The position numbers were made by a program, and so were the translations under genes. DNA of 60,718 nucleotides from a bacterium. GTDB lineage: Bacteria; Bacteroidota; Bacteroidia; Bacteroidales; Muribaculaceae. The stretch is from NCBI GenBank assembly GCA_014802625.1, contig JAAVBX010000007.1:52184-112901 (forward strand), in the 5' to 3' direction. The notes under the pieces were generated by a model. It made no database searches and had not been told where the DNA came from. It saw only the letters and a list, made by a program, of their open reading frames with translations. Below, piece after piece: positions 43,679 to 52,708 of this stretch. Every line of letters begins with the position of its first letter. Within the stretch, counting starts at the first letter, position 1.

Positions 43679-43726
43679 GTTCTCTTTATCCCTTTGTAGT
43701 CAGTAATGTAAATGACTCCATAACTG

Positions 43727-43766
43727 AAAAACGCCCGGAAGGGGCAAAAGATTGCCTCTTCCGGGA
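43727..43766 (-). terminator. Terminator after fabG
   Basis: On the minus strand a stem of CCGGAAGAGGCAA and TTGCCCCTTCCGG with a 4-nt loop is followed by CGTTTTTC. It lies about 40 bp past the fabG stop. Confidence 0.8.
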
Positions 43767-43804
43767 GATAGGAATGCCGGGCGCGGCATTTTTCTATTGA
43801 TGGT

Positions 43805-44551
43805 TTACATATTCATGCCGCCGTCGACCTGAATCACCTGACCGGTGACATAGCTCGACATGTCGGAGGCGAGGAATGTAGCGACATTCGCGATGTCGTC
43901 GACCTGACCGCCACGGCGGAGGGGAATCTTGGCAACCCAATCCTTGCGCACATCTTCGGGAAGAGCAGCAGTCATGGCCGTCTCGATGAAACCGGGGGCG
44001 ATGGCGTTGGCGCGTATACCGCGTGAGCCCACCTCCTGGGCGATGCTCTTGGCCAATGCGATCAGACCTGCCTTGGAAGCGGCGTAGTTGGCCTGTCCGG
44101 CATTACCGTGAACACCCACTACGGAGGCCATGTTGATTATCGAACCGCTCTTCTGACGCATCATGATGGGAAGCACGGCATGGATGAAATTGAACGCTGA
44201 CTTGAGGTTGACAGCTATGACGGCATCCCACTGAGCCTCGGTCATGCGGAGCATCAGACCATCCTTGGTTATGCCGGCGTTGTTGACGAGGATATCGATT
44301 TTACCGAAGTCTTTCTTCACTTCATTGACAACCTGCTCTGTCTGAGCATAGTCGGCTGCATTGCTGGCGTAACCCTTGCATTTCACTCCGAGTGCCTCGA
44401 TTTCCTTTATTGTCTGCTCGCCGTTCTCATCGATCACAAGGTCGGTGAATGCGATATCTGCGCCTTCCGACGCGAATTTGAGAGCGAGACCTTTGCCTAT
44501 GCCTCGTGCGGCTCCCGTGATGAGGGCCACCTTACCTTCAAGAAGTTTCAT
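43805..44551 (-). CDS. fabG: 3-oxoacyl-[acyl-carrier-protein] reductase
   Basis: NADPH-dependent reductase of the fatty-acid elongation cycle (SDR family). The 248-aa product has the cofactor motif TGAARGIGKGLA near residue 13, NNAGITKDGLMLRM, the catalytic Ser/Tyr/Lys in MASVVGVHGNAGQANYAASK, and the ending YVTGQVIQVDGGMNM. It lies 89 bp after the KAS III gene and shares its direction and probably its TetR control. Confidence 0.95.
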   Translation of the reverse strand: MKLLEGKVALITGAARGIGKGLALKFASEGADIAFTDLVIDENGEQTIKEIEALGVKCKGYASNAADYAQTEQVVNEVKKDFGKIDILVNNAGITKDGLMLRMTEAQWDAVIAVNLKSAFNFIHAVLPIMMRQKSGSIINMASVVGVHGNAGQANYAASKAGLIALAKSIAQEVGSRGIRANAIAPGFIETAMTAALPEDVRKDWVAKIPLRRGGQVDDIANVATFLASDMSSYVTGQVIQVDGGMNM

Positions 44552-44640
44552 AATGTTTCTTTTATTGTTGTTTTTGACGATGTTTCATGTTGTGTGGCGT
44601 TTAGTGTGCAAACTACCCGCTCCACTCTCCTGGGCTTCCC

Positions 44641-45585
44641 TTAAAAGCGCAGAAGAAGCGCGCCGCAACTGTAGCCACCTCCGAACACTATCAGCGCAGT
44701 CTCATCCCCTGCCTCGAATTTATCGAGATTCTGCGCCAACACGAGGGGAGCAGAGGCCGAGCCGGTGTTGCCCAACTCTTCGATGTTATTCAGGAAAGAC
44801 TCGGAGGAGAGATCGAGCTGATGCGCAACTTGAGCCACAATTCTCATATTAGCCTGATGGCAGATGAGATATTTGACATCCTCTTTGGTGCGACCGGTAT
44901 TCTCAAGCACTTTATTGAGGGCATATATCATGTAGCGGCAGGCATGGATAAATACATCACGCCCGTCAGGCATCGTGATTCCACCTTCACGCGGACGGAG
45001 TCTCACTCCGTCCGGACCCTTCCCCAGCTGGCCGAGACCCTCGGTAAAGATATCGACGACCTCGATATCTGATTCGCTCTGACGCTCTTTGCTGACGAAG
45101 TAGGCCACTGCGGCATCACCCCATAGATGGCCGCTCTTCGGGTCCTCCTCGTTGCTGTAATAGGTGTTGTGCTCACTGCATATGACGAGAGCTTTCGTGG
45201 CTTTCCCGCTCGCGAAATAACCTTCCACTATCTCCATACCGTTAATGAAGGATGAGCATGCCGATGTGCATGCCACAGCTTTTGCCCCGGCTATGCCGTA
45301 TCGGCGTTGAACCACATGAGCCACTGTTCCCACCGCATCATAGATGTTGTAGGCAGCCGCCACTATGAGATCGACATCCTTGATGTCGTAAGGAAGACGC
45401 GGAAGCGCATCCTCCACGGCTTCGAGTCCCATAGTGTCGACTGTCTCGCCGACCGACGCTTTGGAACGTGTCTTGATACCGGTGCGTTGTTCTATCCAAT
45501 CTGCCGTCAGGCCGTTGACTTCAAGGAAGTGATCGTTGCCGACCCTCTCCTGCGGAACGTAATGTCCGATGGCGTTTATAAACAT
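44641..45585 (-). CDS. 3-oxoacyl-ACP synthase III (KAS III family)
   Basis: Condensing enzyme that starts fatty-acid or related acyl chains. The 314-aa product shows the active-site Cys in VACTSACSSFINGMEIV, the catalytic His in YLICHQANMRIVAQV, and Asn in ELGNTGSASAPLVLAQ. GGGYSCGALLLRF ends the chain. That triad is typical of FabH. The gene sits between a TetR regulator and fabG and not in a large fab cluster, so it may be a specialised or second KAS III; the acyl substrate cannot be read from the sequence. Confidence 0.9.
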   Translation of the reverse strand: MFINAIGHYVPQERVGNDHFLEVNGLTADWIEQRTGIKTRSKASVGETVDTMGLEAVEDALPRLPYDIKDVDLIVAAAYNIYDAVGTVAHVVQRRYGIAGAKAVACTSACSSFINGMEIVEGYFASGKATKALVICSEHNTYYSNEEDPKSGHLWGDAAVAYFVSKERQSESDIEVVDIFTEGLGQLGKGPDGVRLRPREGGITMPDGRDVFIHACRYMIYALNKVLENTGRTKEDVKYLICHQANMRIVAQVAHQLDLSSESFLNNIEELGNTGSASAPLVLAQNLDKFEAGDETALIVFGGGYSCGALLLRF

Positions 45586-45640
45586 AATGAAAGATTATTT
45601 TTTGTTGTCTTTTTTAATTTTGGGTAGCCGATTTCAGAAT

Positions 45641-46225
45641 TTATCTGACTATGATGCCGTTCAGTATCAATTCAGAGAAATAATCGGACAGCATCTCCTG
45701 GTCAATTCCCTTGTCGGATAAGGAATCGCGGATGTAGGTGACGTCGAGTCCCTGTATCATGTGGGTGATGATGACAGCCGTGTGATTGAGATCCTGTATA
45801 TGAAACTCCCCTTGTGCCAATCCCTCTTCGAGTATCTCCCGGAGCATCGCTATCTCCTTCTTGGAAATCAGTTTCCGGGCACGGTCCACTTTCCTCAGGT
45901 CACGAAAGAAACCGGCCTTCAACGAACCGTTTCGCGAGACAATCTCACGCATTGTCTCGAATCTTACGGCCACATATTCACGGAGCTTCTCCTCGGCGGA
46001 TATGGGCTTGGCCACGATGAGCCGCAGGTTCATCATGATTTTATCGCTCTCGCTCTCGACGACAGCATTGTAGATATCACGCTTGTTCTTGAAATATGTG
46101 TAGATGGTGCGCCGCCCTTTGTCCGAGGCAGAGGCAATGTCGTTCATGGTCGTGTTCTCGACACCCTTCCGCGCAAATAATTGACGCGCAACTTCGATAA
46201 ATTTGTCTCTTGTTTTAGACACCAT
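45641..46225 (-). CDS. TetR/AcrR-family transcriptional regulator
   Basis: 194 aa from ATG 46225 (MVSKTRDKFIEVARQLFARK). The longer frame to 46321 has a basic unstructured lead and is less likely. The N-terminal HTH is classic TetR: GVENTTMNDIASASDKGRRTIYTYFKNKRDIYNAV. The C-terminal half is the helical ligand-binding domain. It is first in a TetR, KAS III, fabG series with 55 and 89 bp gaps, so an acyl-type ligand and self-regulation of this lipid cassette are likely but inferred. A TACCTTTG -7 element lies at 46326-46319. Confidence 0.88.
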   Translation of the reverse strand: MVSKTRDKFIEVARQLFARKGVENTTMNDIASASDKGRRTIYTYFKNKRDIYNAVVESESDKIMMNLRLIVAKPISAEEKLREYVAVRFETMREIVSRNGSLKAGFFRDLRKVDRARKLISKKEIAMLREILEEGLAQGEFHIQDLNHTAVIITHMIQGLDVTYIRDSLSDKGIDQEMLSDYFSELILNGIIVR

Positions 46226-46226
46226 A

Positions 46227-46495
46227 TCGCTTTCGTTTTGGGTTTTTATATTGCCTGAAGTCCGCTTTTCCACAATCCGCCCGATTTGCCGGCGGAGAGT
46301 CAGCTCGCTTTTATTCCGCAAAGGTACATAAAATTTCCCACATATTACACATTTTTTTCAACTTCGTGCAGTCTAATCTCTTTTTATCCCTTTCCTCCTA
46401 CTTTATGGCCGATATTTACCAATTTACTAATATACTGATTTTCAATATACTACATAATTTTAACATTTTTTCACTGAAATTTATCCCTAAAAAAC
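46227..46495. other. Divergent intergenic region between tetR and initiator tRNA
   Basis: No gene seen. It holds the probable tetR promoter element (TACCTTTG, minus, 46326-46319) and a T/A-rich stretch up to the tRNA promoter. The alternative N-terminal part of the tetR frame (46226-46321) is regarded as untranslated. Confidence 0.5.
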
Positions 46496-46526
46496 TTGAC
46501 AAACGCCGAATTTTGTTGTAACTTTG
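46496..46526 (+). promoter_or_regulatory. Promoter of the initiator tRNA
   Basis: TTGAC (46496-46500), an 18-bp spacer and TAACTTTG (46519-46526). Transcription would begin a few bases before the tRNA 5' end at 46539. Confidence 0.8.
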
Positions 46527-46538
46527 CACTCGCAATAC

Positions 46539-46613
<75 letters not shown>

Positions 46614-46618
46614 AATGA

Positions 46619-46651
46619 GAGAAGTTTCAGCATTCGCTGAAACTTCTTTTC
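46619..46651 (+). terminator. Terminator of the initiator tRNA
   Basis: AGAAGTTTCAGC and GCTGAAACTTCT form a 12-bp stem with an ATTC loop, followed by TTTTCTTTT. It starts six bases after CCA. Confidence 0.9.
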
Positions 46652-46731
46652 TTTTATCCCACGTATATGCCACTCCCCGGGAACCTCGCATTCTCCGTCT
46701 TGGTAACCTATCCCCTCAAAATATAACGATA

Positions 46732-46775
46732 GAGAGGGCCGGCTTATCAAACCGGCCCTCTCAATCGTTTTTTAC
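46732..46775. terminator. Hairpin between the initiator tRNA and the RluA-type gene
   Basis: GAGAGGGCCGG and CCGGCCCTCTC make an 11-bp stem, with CGTTTTTT on the plus side. It may stop read-through from both sides (the RluA-type gene ends at 46799 on the minus strand). Confidence 0.65.
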
Positions 46776-46802
46776 TTTACACCCTATCGTTTTTTACTTT
46801 AC
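46764..46802. repeat. 17-bp direct repeat, period 22 bp
   Basis: ATCGTTTTTTACTTTAC occurs at 46764-46780 and 46786-46802. The second copy contains the stop codon (TAA, read on the minus strand at 46801-46799) of the RluA-type gene. Confidence 0.85.
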
Positions 46803-47458
46803 AATAGCTTCTCCATCTGCGGAAGCGGAGGCACACTGAGGTGTATTCTCTCCTTGCTTACGGGATGAACAAATTCGATTTCCTTCGCCACAAGCGATAT
46901 TCCTCCGTCGGGATTGCTCCTGCGGGCACCATACTTCAAATCCCCCTGAATCGGATGACCCATCTGCGACAACTGAAGCCGTATCTGATGCTTGCGCCCC
47001 GTGATGAGTCGAACCTCCAGGATGGAATATCGGTCGCCGCGAGCCACTGTCCTATATTTGAGCACAGCCCGTTTGCCATCCGTATGCGCGGGTCCGCACA
47101 CAAATGATTTATTCATGCGCCCGTCGGAATACATATGACATTCCAGCGTATCCTCCATTTTCTCGGGATGCCCCTCGACCATGGCCCAATATGTCTTATG
47201 GATTTCATTTTTACGAAGCATCTCGTTCAGTCTTGTCAGAGCCTTGGAGGTCTTGGCAAAAATCACGAGCCCCGACACGGGACGATCAATGCGGTGTACG
47301 ACTCCACAGAAGACGTTTCCCGGCTTATTATACTTCTCCTTTAGATAATCCTTAATAATTTCGGAAAGCGGCTTATCGCCCGTCTTATCCCCTTGCACGA
47401 TTTCCCCGGCCGATTTATTAACCACAATTATATGGTTATCTTCGTAGACTACCTCCAT
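46799..47458 (-). CDS. RluA-family pseudouridine synthase
   Basis: A 219-aa enzyme that isomerises uridine in rRNA or tRNA. The catalytic motif is VHRIDRPVSGLVIFAKT, with the active Asp in HRxDR. Flanking motifs YEDNHIIVVNKSAGEIVQGD at the start and the LITGRKHQIRLQLSQMGHPI segment are typical. There is no N-terminal S4 domain, so it is a short single-domain member, and its RNA target cannot be told. Its stop lies in the 22-bp-period repeat. Confidence 0.9.
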   Translation of the reverse strand: MEVVYEDNHIIVVNKSAGEIVQGDKTGDKPLSEIIKDYLKEKYNKPGNVFCGVVHRIDRPVSGLVIFAKTSKALTRLNEMLRKNEIHKTYWAMVEGHPEKMEDTLECHMYSDGRMNKSFVCGPAHTDGKRAVLKYRTVARGDRYSILEVRLITGRKHQIRLQLSQMGHPIQGDLKYGARRSNPDGGISLVAKEIEFVHPVSKERIHLSVPPLPQMEKLL

Positions 47459-47507
47459 AAATCAAGTCTTTATCAATTAACATGATCACCGCGCGGTGCG
47501 GGAACAG

Positions 47508-47541
47508 TAAAAAAAACGCGCCCTGCGGGAGGGCGCGTTTC
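47508..47541 (-). terminator. Terminator after the OmpA-family gene
   Basis: On the minus strand AAACGCGCCCT and AGGGCGCGTTT form a stem, followed by a run of T. It lies about 30 bp past the stop. Confidence 0.85.
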
Positions 47542-47571
47542 TATTGATGTCTTTTTATAATCTTCTCTGTA

Positions 47572-48768
47572 TTAGTCAGCGAGACGGATAGTTACCGCGC
47601 GATCCAGAGGAGCAGCCTTCACACCGTAGTCAGTGAGGTTGGCGTTGTCAGTGCGAGTCTCGAGCTGAGCTGCATCAACACCGCAGGATACGAGGTAGTT
47701 GTATACGCCGTCTACACGCTGCTGGCGAAGACGTGCATTGATGTCTTCAGTGCCGGTGTAGTTATCAGCCCAACCGGTGAGGACATACTTCTTGGAGGGG
47801 TTCTCCTGCATAACAGATGCTACAGACTTCAGGATAGTCTTCTCACGAGCGGAGAGGCCATACTGGTTGATGGGGTAGTAAACTGTTGCGAGACCCTCGC
47901 AGTCAACAACCTTCTGCTGTACAGTGGCGGGGCGCTTCAGGCAAGCGTCGAGCTGAGACTGGAGATCAGCCACCTTGCGCTCTGCTGCGTTCAGCTTAGC
48001 TACGAGAGCGTCACCCTCTGCGTCTGTGTATTTCCAAGTGGGGCATACAACAGTAACGGGGCAGTCCCAAGTAGTCTTGCCGAGGTTGAAGTTGAAACCG
48101 GCATAGACAGCTGCATCGTGACGGAGTGCAGTGAAGTCGAGGATAGTGTACTGCAGGTCGATGAAGAAATCAACGTGCTGGCTCAGACGGAAATTGTTCT
48201 GAAGACCGATGTTAGCGAACATCAGAGTGTTGTGAGCGTTGGTCCACTGGCCGTCGCCGTTTGCCTTATAGTTGCGGCGTGCTGTCCAGTATGCACCTGC
48301 ACCACCGTGTACAACTGCGTTGTAAACACGACCGGGACGATAACCACACCACCAGTTGGTCAGGTTAACCATTACGTCGAACTCGGGGCCAAGGGCTGCG
48401 ATAGCCTCTGTGTAGTAGCCGGGAGCGTTGGAGAGACGCTGGTTTACTTTTGCATACTCACCACCGGGAGTAGTCGCACCCTTCATATTCATCCAGTTCA
48501 CACCGAAACGGAAGCCGAAGTTGGGATCTACCCACTTACCGAAGTAGATGGCTGCGTTAGGAGCGATACGATCTTTCTTGGGAGCTACGATGTCATGCTT
48601 GCTGAACATCATGTTGGCACCACCTTCTACAGTGATAAACCAGTTGTCTTTCGCAGCGTTTCTCAGGATACCCTGCGAGCAATCGGGCTCATAAGTCACT
48701 TCCTGAGCGACTGCAGGAGCTGCACTCATGGCAACAGCTGCGAGAGCGAGTAATACACTTTTTTTCAT
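47572..48768 (-). CDS. OmpA-family outer-membrane protein
   Basis: A 398-aa product with a signal peptide (SVLLALAAVAMSAAPAVAQ). An N-terminal barrel-like part follows (NWFITVEGGANMMFSKHDI, FGFRFGVNWMNMKG, NFRLSQHVDFFIDLQY). A short coiled segment comes next (ALVAKLNAAERKVADLQSQL). The C-terminal OmpA peptidoglycan-binding domain includes TGWADNYTGTEDINARLRQQ. OmpA proteins tether the outer membrane to the cell wall. The codons are very uniform, as in highly expressed genes, and a long leader precedes it. It is a single-gene unit with its own promoter and terminator. Confidence 0.92.
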   Translation of the reverse strand: MKKSVLLALAAVAMSAAPAVAQEVTYEPDCSQGILRNAAKDNWFITVEGGANMMFSKHDIVAPKKDRIAPNAAIYFGKWVDPNFGFRFGVNWMNMKGATTPGGEYAKVNQRLSNAPGYYTEAIAALGPEFDVMVNLTNWWCGYRPGRVYNAVVHGGAGAYWTARRNYKANGDGQWTNAHNTLMFANIGLQNNFRLSQHVDFFIDLQYTILDFTALRHDAAVYAGFNFNLGKTTWDCPVTVVCPTWKYTDAEGDALVAKLNAAERKVADLQSQLDACLKRPATVQQKVVDCEGLATVYYPINQYGLSAREKTILKSVASVMQENPSKKYVLTGWADNYTGTEDINARLRQQRVDGVYNYLVSCGVDAAQLETRTDNANLTDYGVKAAPLDRAVTIRLAD

Positions 48769-49151
48769 AGAACAACAATATTAAATAGTTACTGATTCGA
48801 ATTGTTCCTTTGGTTGCCTGTCTTATTGACCTCTCGGGCCTTTCAGATTTGGTAGCGCAAAGTTAATTAAAATTTTATATACTAACATCAAATTCTTAAA
48901 AAATGTTGAAGTTTTTTGTACGTTTTTTTTATTTCTTAAGAATTTGACCCGCTTTTTCACCTCTTCCCTCCCTTCGGAAGGCTGAAGTTCAGAACCTTTT
49001 GCCCTGTTTCATGCGGTGTACATTCTCATAACAAGGGAACTCTTGGAAAAGTTAACTGATTTTTTTCAGTTTTTAGCATCTTTTACCTTATATTTCTTTG
49101 TTACAGAGCATTAGCATATACCTATTTTAACATTTCACACTACCTTTTTCT
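48769..49151. other. Leader and promoter region of the OmpA-family gene
   Basis: No gene seen. A minus-strand TAACTTTG (48865-48858) is the probable -7 element, with CAAA (48889-48892, TTTG on the minus strand) 23 bp away, a little far. The leader is about 85 nt. A weak hairpin AACTGA/TCAGTT at 49054-49071 could be the transketolase end. Confidence 0.5.
48858..48892 (-). promoter_or_regulatory. Promoter of the OmpA-family gene
   Basis: On the minus strand TTTG (48892-48889), a 23-bp spacer and TAACTTTG (48865-48858). Spacing is longer than the usual 19-21 bp, so the exact -33 element is uncertain. Confidence 0.55.
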
Positions 49152-51182
49152 TTATTCAGACAGGAATCTTTTTACTCGCGCCAGCATGGCCGGAACGGTA
49201 TATCCGAACTTTTCGTCAAGAACCTTGGCCGGTGCCGAGGCTCCGAAATGGTCGAGTCCGAATACTTTCCAATCGCCACGCATCAGCGAATAGAGGGTGC
49301 TGGGAAGACCGGAGGTTATACCGAATACCTTACCATCGGCAGGAATTACAGCGTCGCGATATTCCTTCGGCTGGTCGAGATACTCTCCTATCGACGGAAC
49401 GGAAACCACCCGTGCCTTGATACCCTCGGCCGCAAGTTCCTCGGCCACGTGGATGGCGAGCGATACCTCCGAGCCGTTGGCCACCATCGTCACCGCAGGC
49501 TTCTCCGATGCATCTCCATATACAATGTATCCGCCACGCTTGGCTTCACGCGCTTTCTCGCGGCGGTCGGCTCCGGGAAGATCCTCCAAATCCTGGCGCG
49601 AGAAGATCATTACTGTCGGGCGATCGGTGGTCTGCATCGCAAGACGATAGCATTCGATCACCTCGGCAGAATCGGCCGGACGAAGCACGAGCACCGAGCG
49701 TTTTCCACCGAGATTGCGGAGCTCTTCGAGGAGACGCATCTGCGCCTCATGCTCAACGGGCTGGTGGGTCGGTCCATCCTCTCCGACACGGAACGCATCA
49801 TGACTGAAGATATATTTCACCGGGAGCTGCATCAGAGCCGACATACGGATTGCGGGCTTCATATAGTCGGAGAATACGAAGAATGTGCCGCAGGCCGCCT
49901 GCATTCCTCCGTGAAGTACGATTCCGTTCATGATACATGCCATCGTCAGCTCTGCCACACCGGCATGAAGGAAGCCTCCGCTGAAATCATGGTGGCGGAG
50001 CGGGCCGGTGCTCTTGAGGAAGCCGTCGGTCTTGTCGGAATTGGCAAGGTCCGCGCTGCTCACAATCATGTTGCCCACATGCTTGCCGAGATAATTGAGC
50101 ACTGCAGATGAAGTGGTGCGGGTGGCCGCATTGGGCTTGATCTCTATGGAGTCCCAGTCGAGCTGAGGCAGTTTGCCGCTCATATAGCGGCCGAGTTTCT
50201 CAGCCTCTTCAGGATTGGCCTTCTTCCACTCGGCGAAACGCTCTTTCCAGTCATCAACCTCATGCATGAGTTCCTGACGACGACGTGCGTAAAGCTCCTG
50301 CACCTCCTCGAATATTACCCAGGGATTCTCCGGGTCACCTCCGAGATTGCGTACGGTAGCCTTCACGTCGGCCCCTGCCTTCGAGAGTGGCTGACCATGT
50401 GTGCTGACAGCTCCTTCGAGAGAATTACCGTCTCCGTTGACAACCTTGCGGGCCATGATAGTGCGACCGATGATGAGCGTCGGACGCTCGGTCTCCTCCT
50501 TGGCCATCTCCAGCGCGCCATAGATAGCTTCGGGATCGGAGCCGTCGATTTCAAGCACATTCCAGTTCCAGGCCCTGTACTTGGCGGCAGTATCCTCACA
50601 TGTCACCTCCTCCACTGTCGTGGAGAGCTGCACCGCGTTGGCGTCATAGAACATGATGAGATTGCTCAGACCGAGTGTGCCTGCGATTCGGCCGGCACCC
50701 TGCGACACCTCCTCCTGGATTCCACCGTCGGAGATAAAGGCATACGTCTTGTGAGCTACAATCTCACCGAAACGTGAGGCGAGGTAACGCTCGGCGATGG
50801 CGCAGCCTACGGCCATCGCATGCCCCTGACCCAGCGGGCCGCTGCTGTTGTCGACACCTCGGGCCGGAAGCAATTCCGGATGGCCCGGCGTGACACTGCC
50901 CCACTGGCGGAACTGCTGAAGCTCCTCGATAGTGTAGCGGCCCGTAAGAGCCAGCACACCGTAAAGCATGGGCGACTGATGGCCCGGATCCAGGAAGAAA
51001 CGGTCGCGTGCGAGCCATTCCGGATCCCGGGGATCATACTTGATGATCTTGGAGAAGAGCACGTTCACGAAGTCGGCTCCTCCCATCGAACCGCCCGGAT
51101 GTCCGGACTTGGCTTTCTCCACCATTTCGGTGATGAGGATGCGGATGTTGTCGGCCGCGCGGTTCATTAGATTCTTGTCCAT
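49152..51182 (-). CDS. tkt: Transketolase
   Basis: TPP-dependent enzyme of the non-oxidative pentose phosphate pathway that moves two-carbon units between sugar phosphates. The 676-aa product is full length. It shows AKSGHPGGSMGGADFVN, the TPP-binding GPLGQGHAMAVGCAIAERYL and VEVTCEDTAAKY-type loop with GDGNSLEG. The central pyrimidine part has AELTMACIMNGIVLHGG and FSHDAFRVGEDGPTHQPVE with the conserved Glu/His. It begins 98 bp after the sugar transporter gene, in the same direction. Confidence 0.97.
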   Translation of the reverse strand: MDKNLMNRAADNIRILITEMVEKAKSGHPGGSMGGADFVNVLFSKIIKYDPRDPEWLARDRFFLDPGHQSPMLYGVLALTGRYTIEELQQFRQWGSVTPGHPELLPARGVDNSSGPLGQGHAMAVGCAIAERYLASRFGEIVAHKTYAFISDGGIQEEVSQGAGRIAGTLGLSNLIMFYDANAVQLSTTVEEVTCEDTAAKYRAWNWNVLEIDGSDPEAIYGALEMAKEETERPTLIIGRTIMARKVVNGDGNSLEGAVSTHGQPLSKAGADVKATVRNLGGDPENPWVIFEEVQELYARRRQELMHEVDDWKERFAEWKKANPEEAEKLGRYMSGKLPQLDWDSIEIKPNAATRTTSSAVLNYLGKHVGNMIVSSADLANSDKTDGFLKSTGPLRHHDFSGGFLHAGVAELTMACIMNGIVLHGGMQAACGTFFVFSDYMKPAIRMSALMQLPVKYIFSHDAFRVGEDGPTHQPVEHEAQMRLLEELRNLGGKRSVLVLRPADSAEVIECYRLAMQTTDRPTVMIFSRQDLEDLPGADRREKAREAKRGGYIVYGDASEKPAVTMVANGSEVSLAIHVAEELAAEGIKARVVSVPSIGEYLDQPKEYRDAVIPADGKVFGITSGLPSTLYSLMRGDWKVFGLDHFGASAPAKVLDEKFGYTVPAMLARVKRFLSE

Positions 51183-51232
51183 GATGTTTTAAATGATATG
51201 GATTATTGGTTGGGTTGATGCGTATATGGACT

Positions 51233-51267
51233 GACGCCCCTCCGGAGAGGCTCTTCGGAAGGGCGTC
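51233..51267 (-). terminator. Hairpin between the sugar transporter and tkt
   Basis: GACGCCCCTCCG and CGGAAGGGCGTC pair with one mismatch around an 11-nt loop. There is no T run on the minus strand, so it may only reduce read-through or protect a 3' end. Confidence 0.45.
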
Positions 51268-51280
51268 GGATAAGTCGGGA

Positions 51281-52606
51281 TTATTTCTCTACCAACACTT
51301 CGGGCTCGGCCGGCAGCGGACCGCGAGGAGCCGAAAGGAGCAGAGCGTAGATGAAGATGTAACCGGCCAGAATGAAATCAAGCCAGAAGCTGCTCAGGAT
51401 ATTGCCGGAGGCCAGGAACGACTGAATCCAGGGGAAGATACCGCCGCCGCAAACCATCACCATGAATATACCGGAAGCCACGGCTGTATATTTGCCGAGA
51501 CCCGTCACGGAGAGGTTGAAGATCGCGCCCCACATCACTGATGCGAAGAAGCCTGAAAGCACAAAGAAGATGGCGTTGAGCGGAATATGAACCATGCTGA
51601 ATCTGAGGTTGGCCGAGTCAAAGCCGATAAACTCTACGAGGCTTTCCTCCGTAATGATTCCCAAAAGTATGAACGCCATCGAGCCGAGGCCGGCCACTGT
51701 CAGCATCACTCTCGATGACACCTTGCCACCGATCACACCGCCTAACAGACGACCGATCAGCATAAGCAGCCAGTAGATGCCCACGACCGTGCCGGCGATA
51801 GCCGCGCTGGATGCAGCGTTGGCAACCTGAAGCCCCTCATGTTTCTCAAGGAATTGATATGTCCAGTTGGCCACGCCGACCTCAAGACCGACATAACAGA
51901 AGATGGCCAGAACACCGAACGCGAAGTTGCGATATGTGAAAGCATTCAGCACACGCACCTTCTCAGATGGTTTGCCAAGATCCTCGGCCTCGGGAAGCTG
52001 ACTGAAATACAACACAAGGAATGCTACGGCAAAGATGGCCATCGCAAGATAGAACACGGGGTTGGCCGATGAAATCGAGCTTGCGGCACCTCCGAGAAGA
52101 CCGCCGACGATCACGGGAGCCAGAGTCGCGCCAAGCGAGTTGAATGAACCGCCGAACTGCACGAGCTGGTTACCCTTGTTGGGGGTCGAACCCAAAGAGT
52201 TCAGCATAGGATTGACCACCGTGTTGAGCAGACACATCGAGAATCCCGCGATGAAAGCACCCACAAGATAGATTCCGACAGCCGTGCCGTTGTCGGCGAT
52301 GAATCCTGAGCCGTATGTGACGGCCACACCGACGAAACCGATTGTGACTGCCCAAAGTGCCGTCACACGGAAGCCCTTGTCTTGAAGCAATTTACCGGCA
52401 GGATATCCCATGAAGGCATAGGCGATGAAGTTTGCCAATGTGCCCAGCTGCGACATCATCGGATTGCCCTCCGACATTTTCTCGATCACCGAGCCCAGGG
52501 GATTCTGATATCCCGTCACGAAGGCGATCATGAAGAAAAGCGCGAACATTATCACAATCGGTAATGTGTAGCTCTTCTTTTGTGCTGAATTCTTTTCTTC
52601 TACCAT
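51281..52606 (-). CDS. MFS sugar transporter (glucose/galactose FucP-type)
   Basis: A 441-aa integral membrane protein with about 12 hydrophobic segments. The start YTLPIVIMFALFFMIAFVTGYQNPL and the FANFIAYAFMGYPAGKLLQDK-type loop are typical of FHS-family (FucP, glucose/galactose) proton symporters. LIGRLLGGVIGGKVSSRVML is the second repeat of the MFS loop. It is upstream of transketolase, so sugar uptake and pentose metabolism may share a transcript. Exact substrate not readable from sequence. Confidence 0.85.
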   Translation of the reverse strand: MVEEKNSAQKKSYTLPIVIMFALFFMIAFVTGYQNPLGSVIEKMSEGNPMMSQLGTLANFIAYAFMGYPAGKLLQDKGFRVTALWAVTIGFVGVAVTYGSGFIADNGTAVGIYLVGAFIAGFSMCLLNTVVNPMLNSLGSTPNKGNQLVQFGGSFNSLGATLAPVIVGGLLGGAASSISSANPVFYLAMAIFAVAFLVLYFSQLPEAEDLGKPSEKVRVLNAFTYRNFAFGVLAIFCYVGLEVGVANWTYQFLEKHEGLQVANAASSAAIAGTVVGIYWLLMLIGRLLGGVIGGKVSSRVMLTVAGLGSMAFILLGIITEESLVEFIGFDSANLRFSMVHIPLNAIFFVLSGFFASVMWGAIFNLSVTGLGKYTAVASGIFMVMVCGGGIFPWIQSFLASGNILSSFWLDFILAGYIFIYALLLSAPRGPLPAEPEVLVEK

Positions 52607-52708
52607 GATTCAGTTGTTTAAGAGTTTGTAGTTAATTTGACCTTACACGCATATATTTATATACATACCTTGCTTTGTTGTCTTGCTCACCCTCCCTACG
52701 GATGTGGC

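Noticed and set aside
49248..50111. 287-aa plus-strand frame inside transketolase
   Set aside because: Antisense shadow; transketolase motifs on the minus strand are complete.
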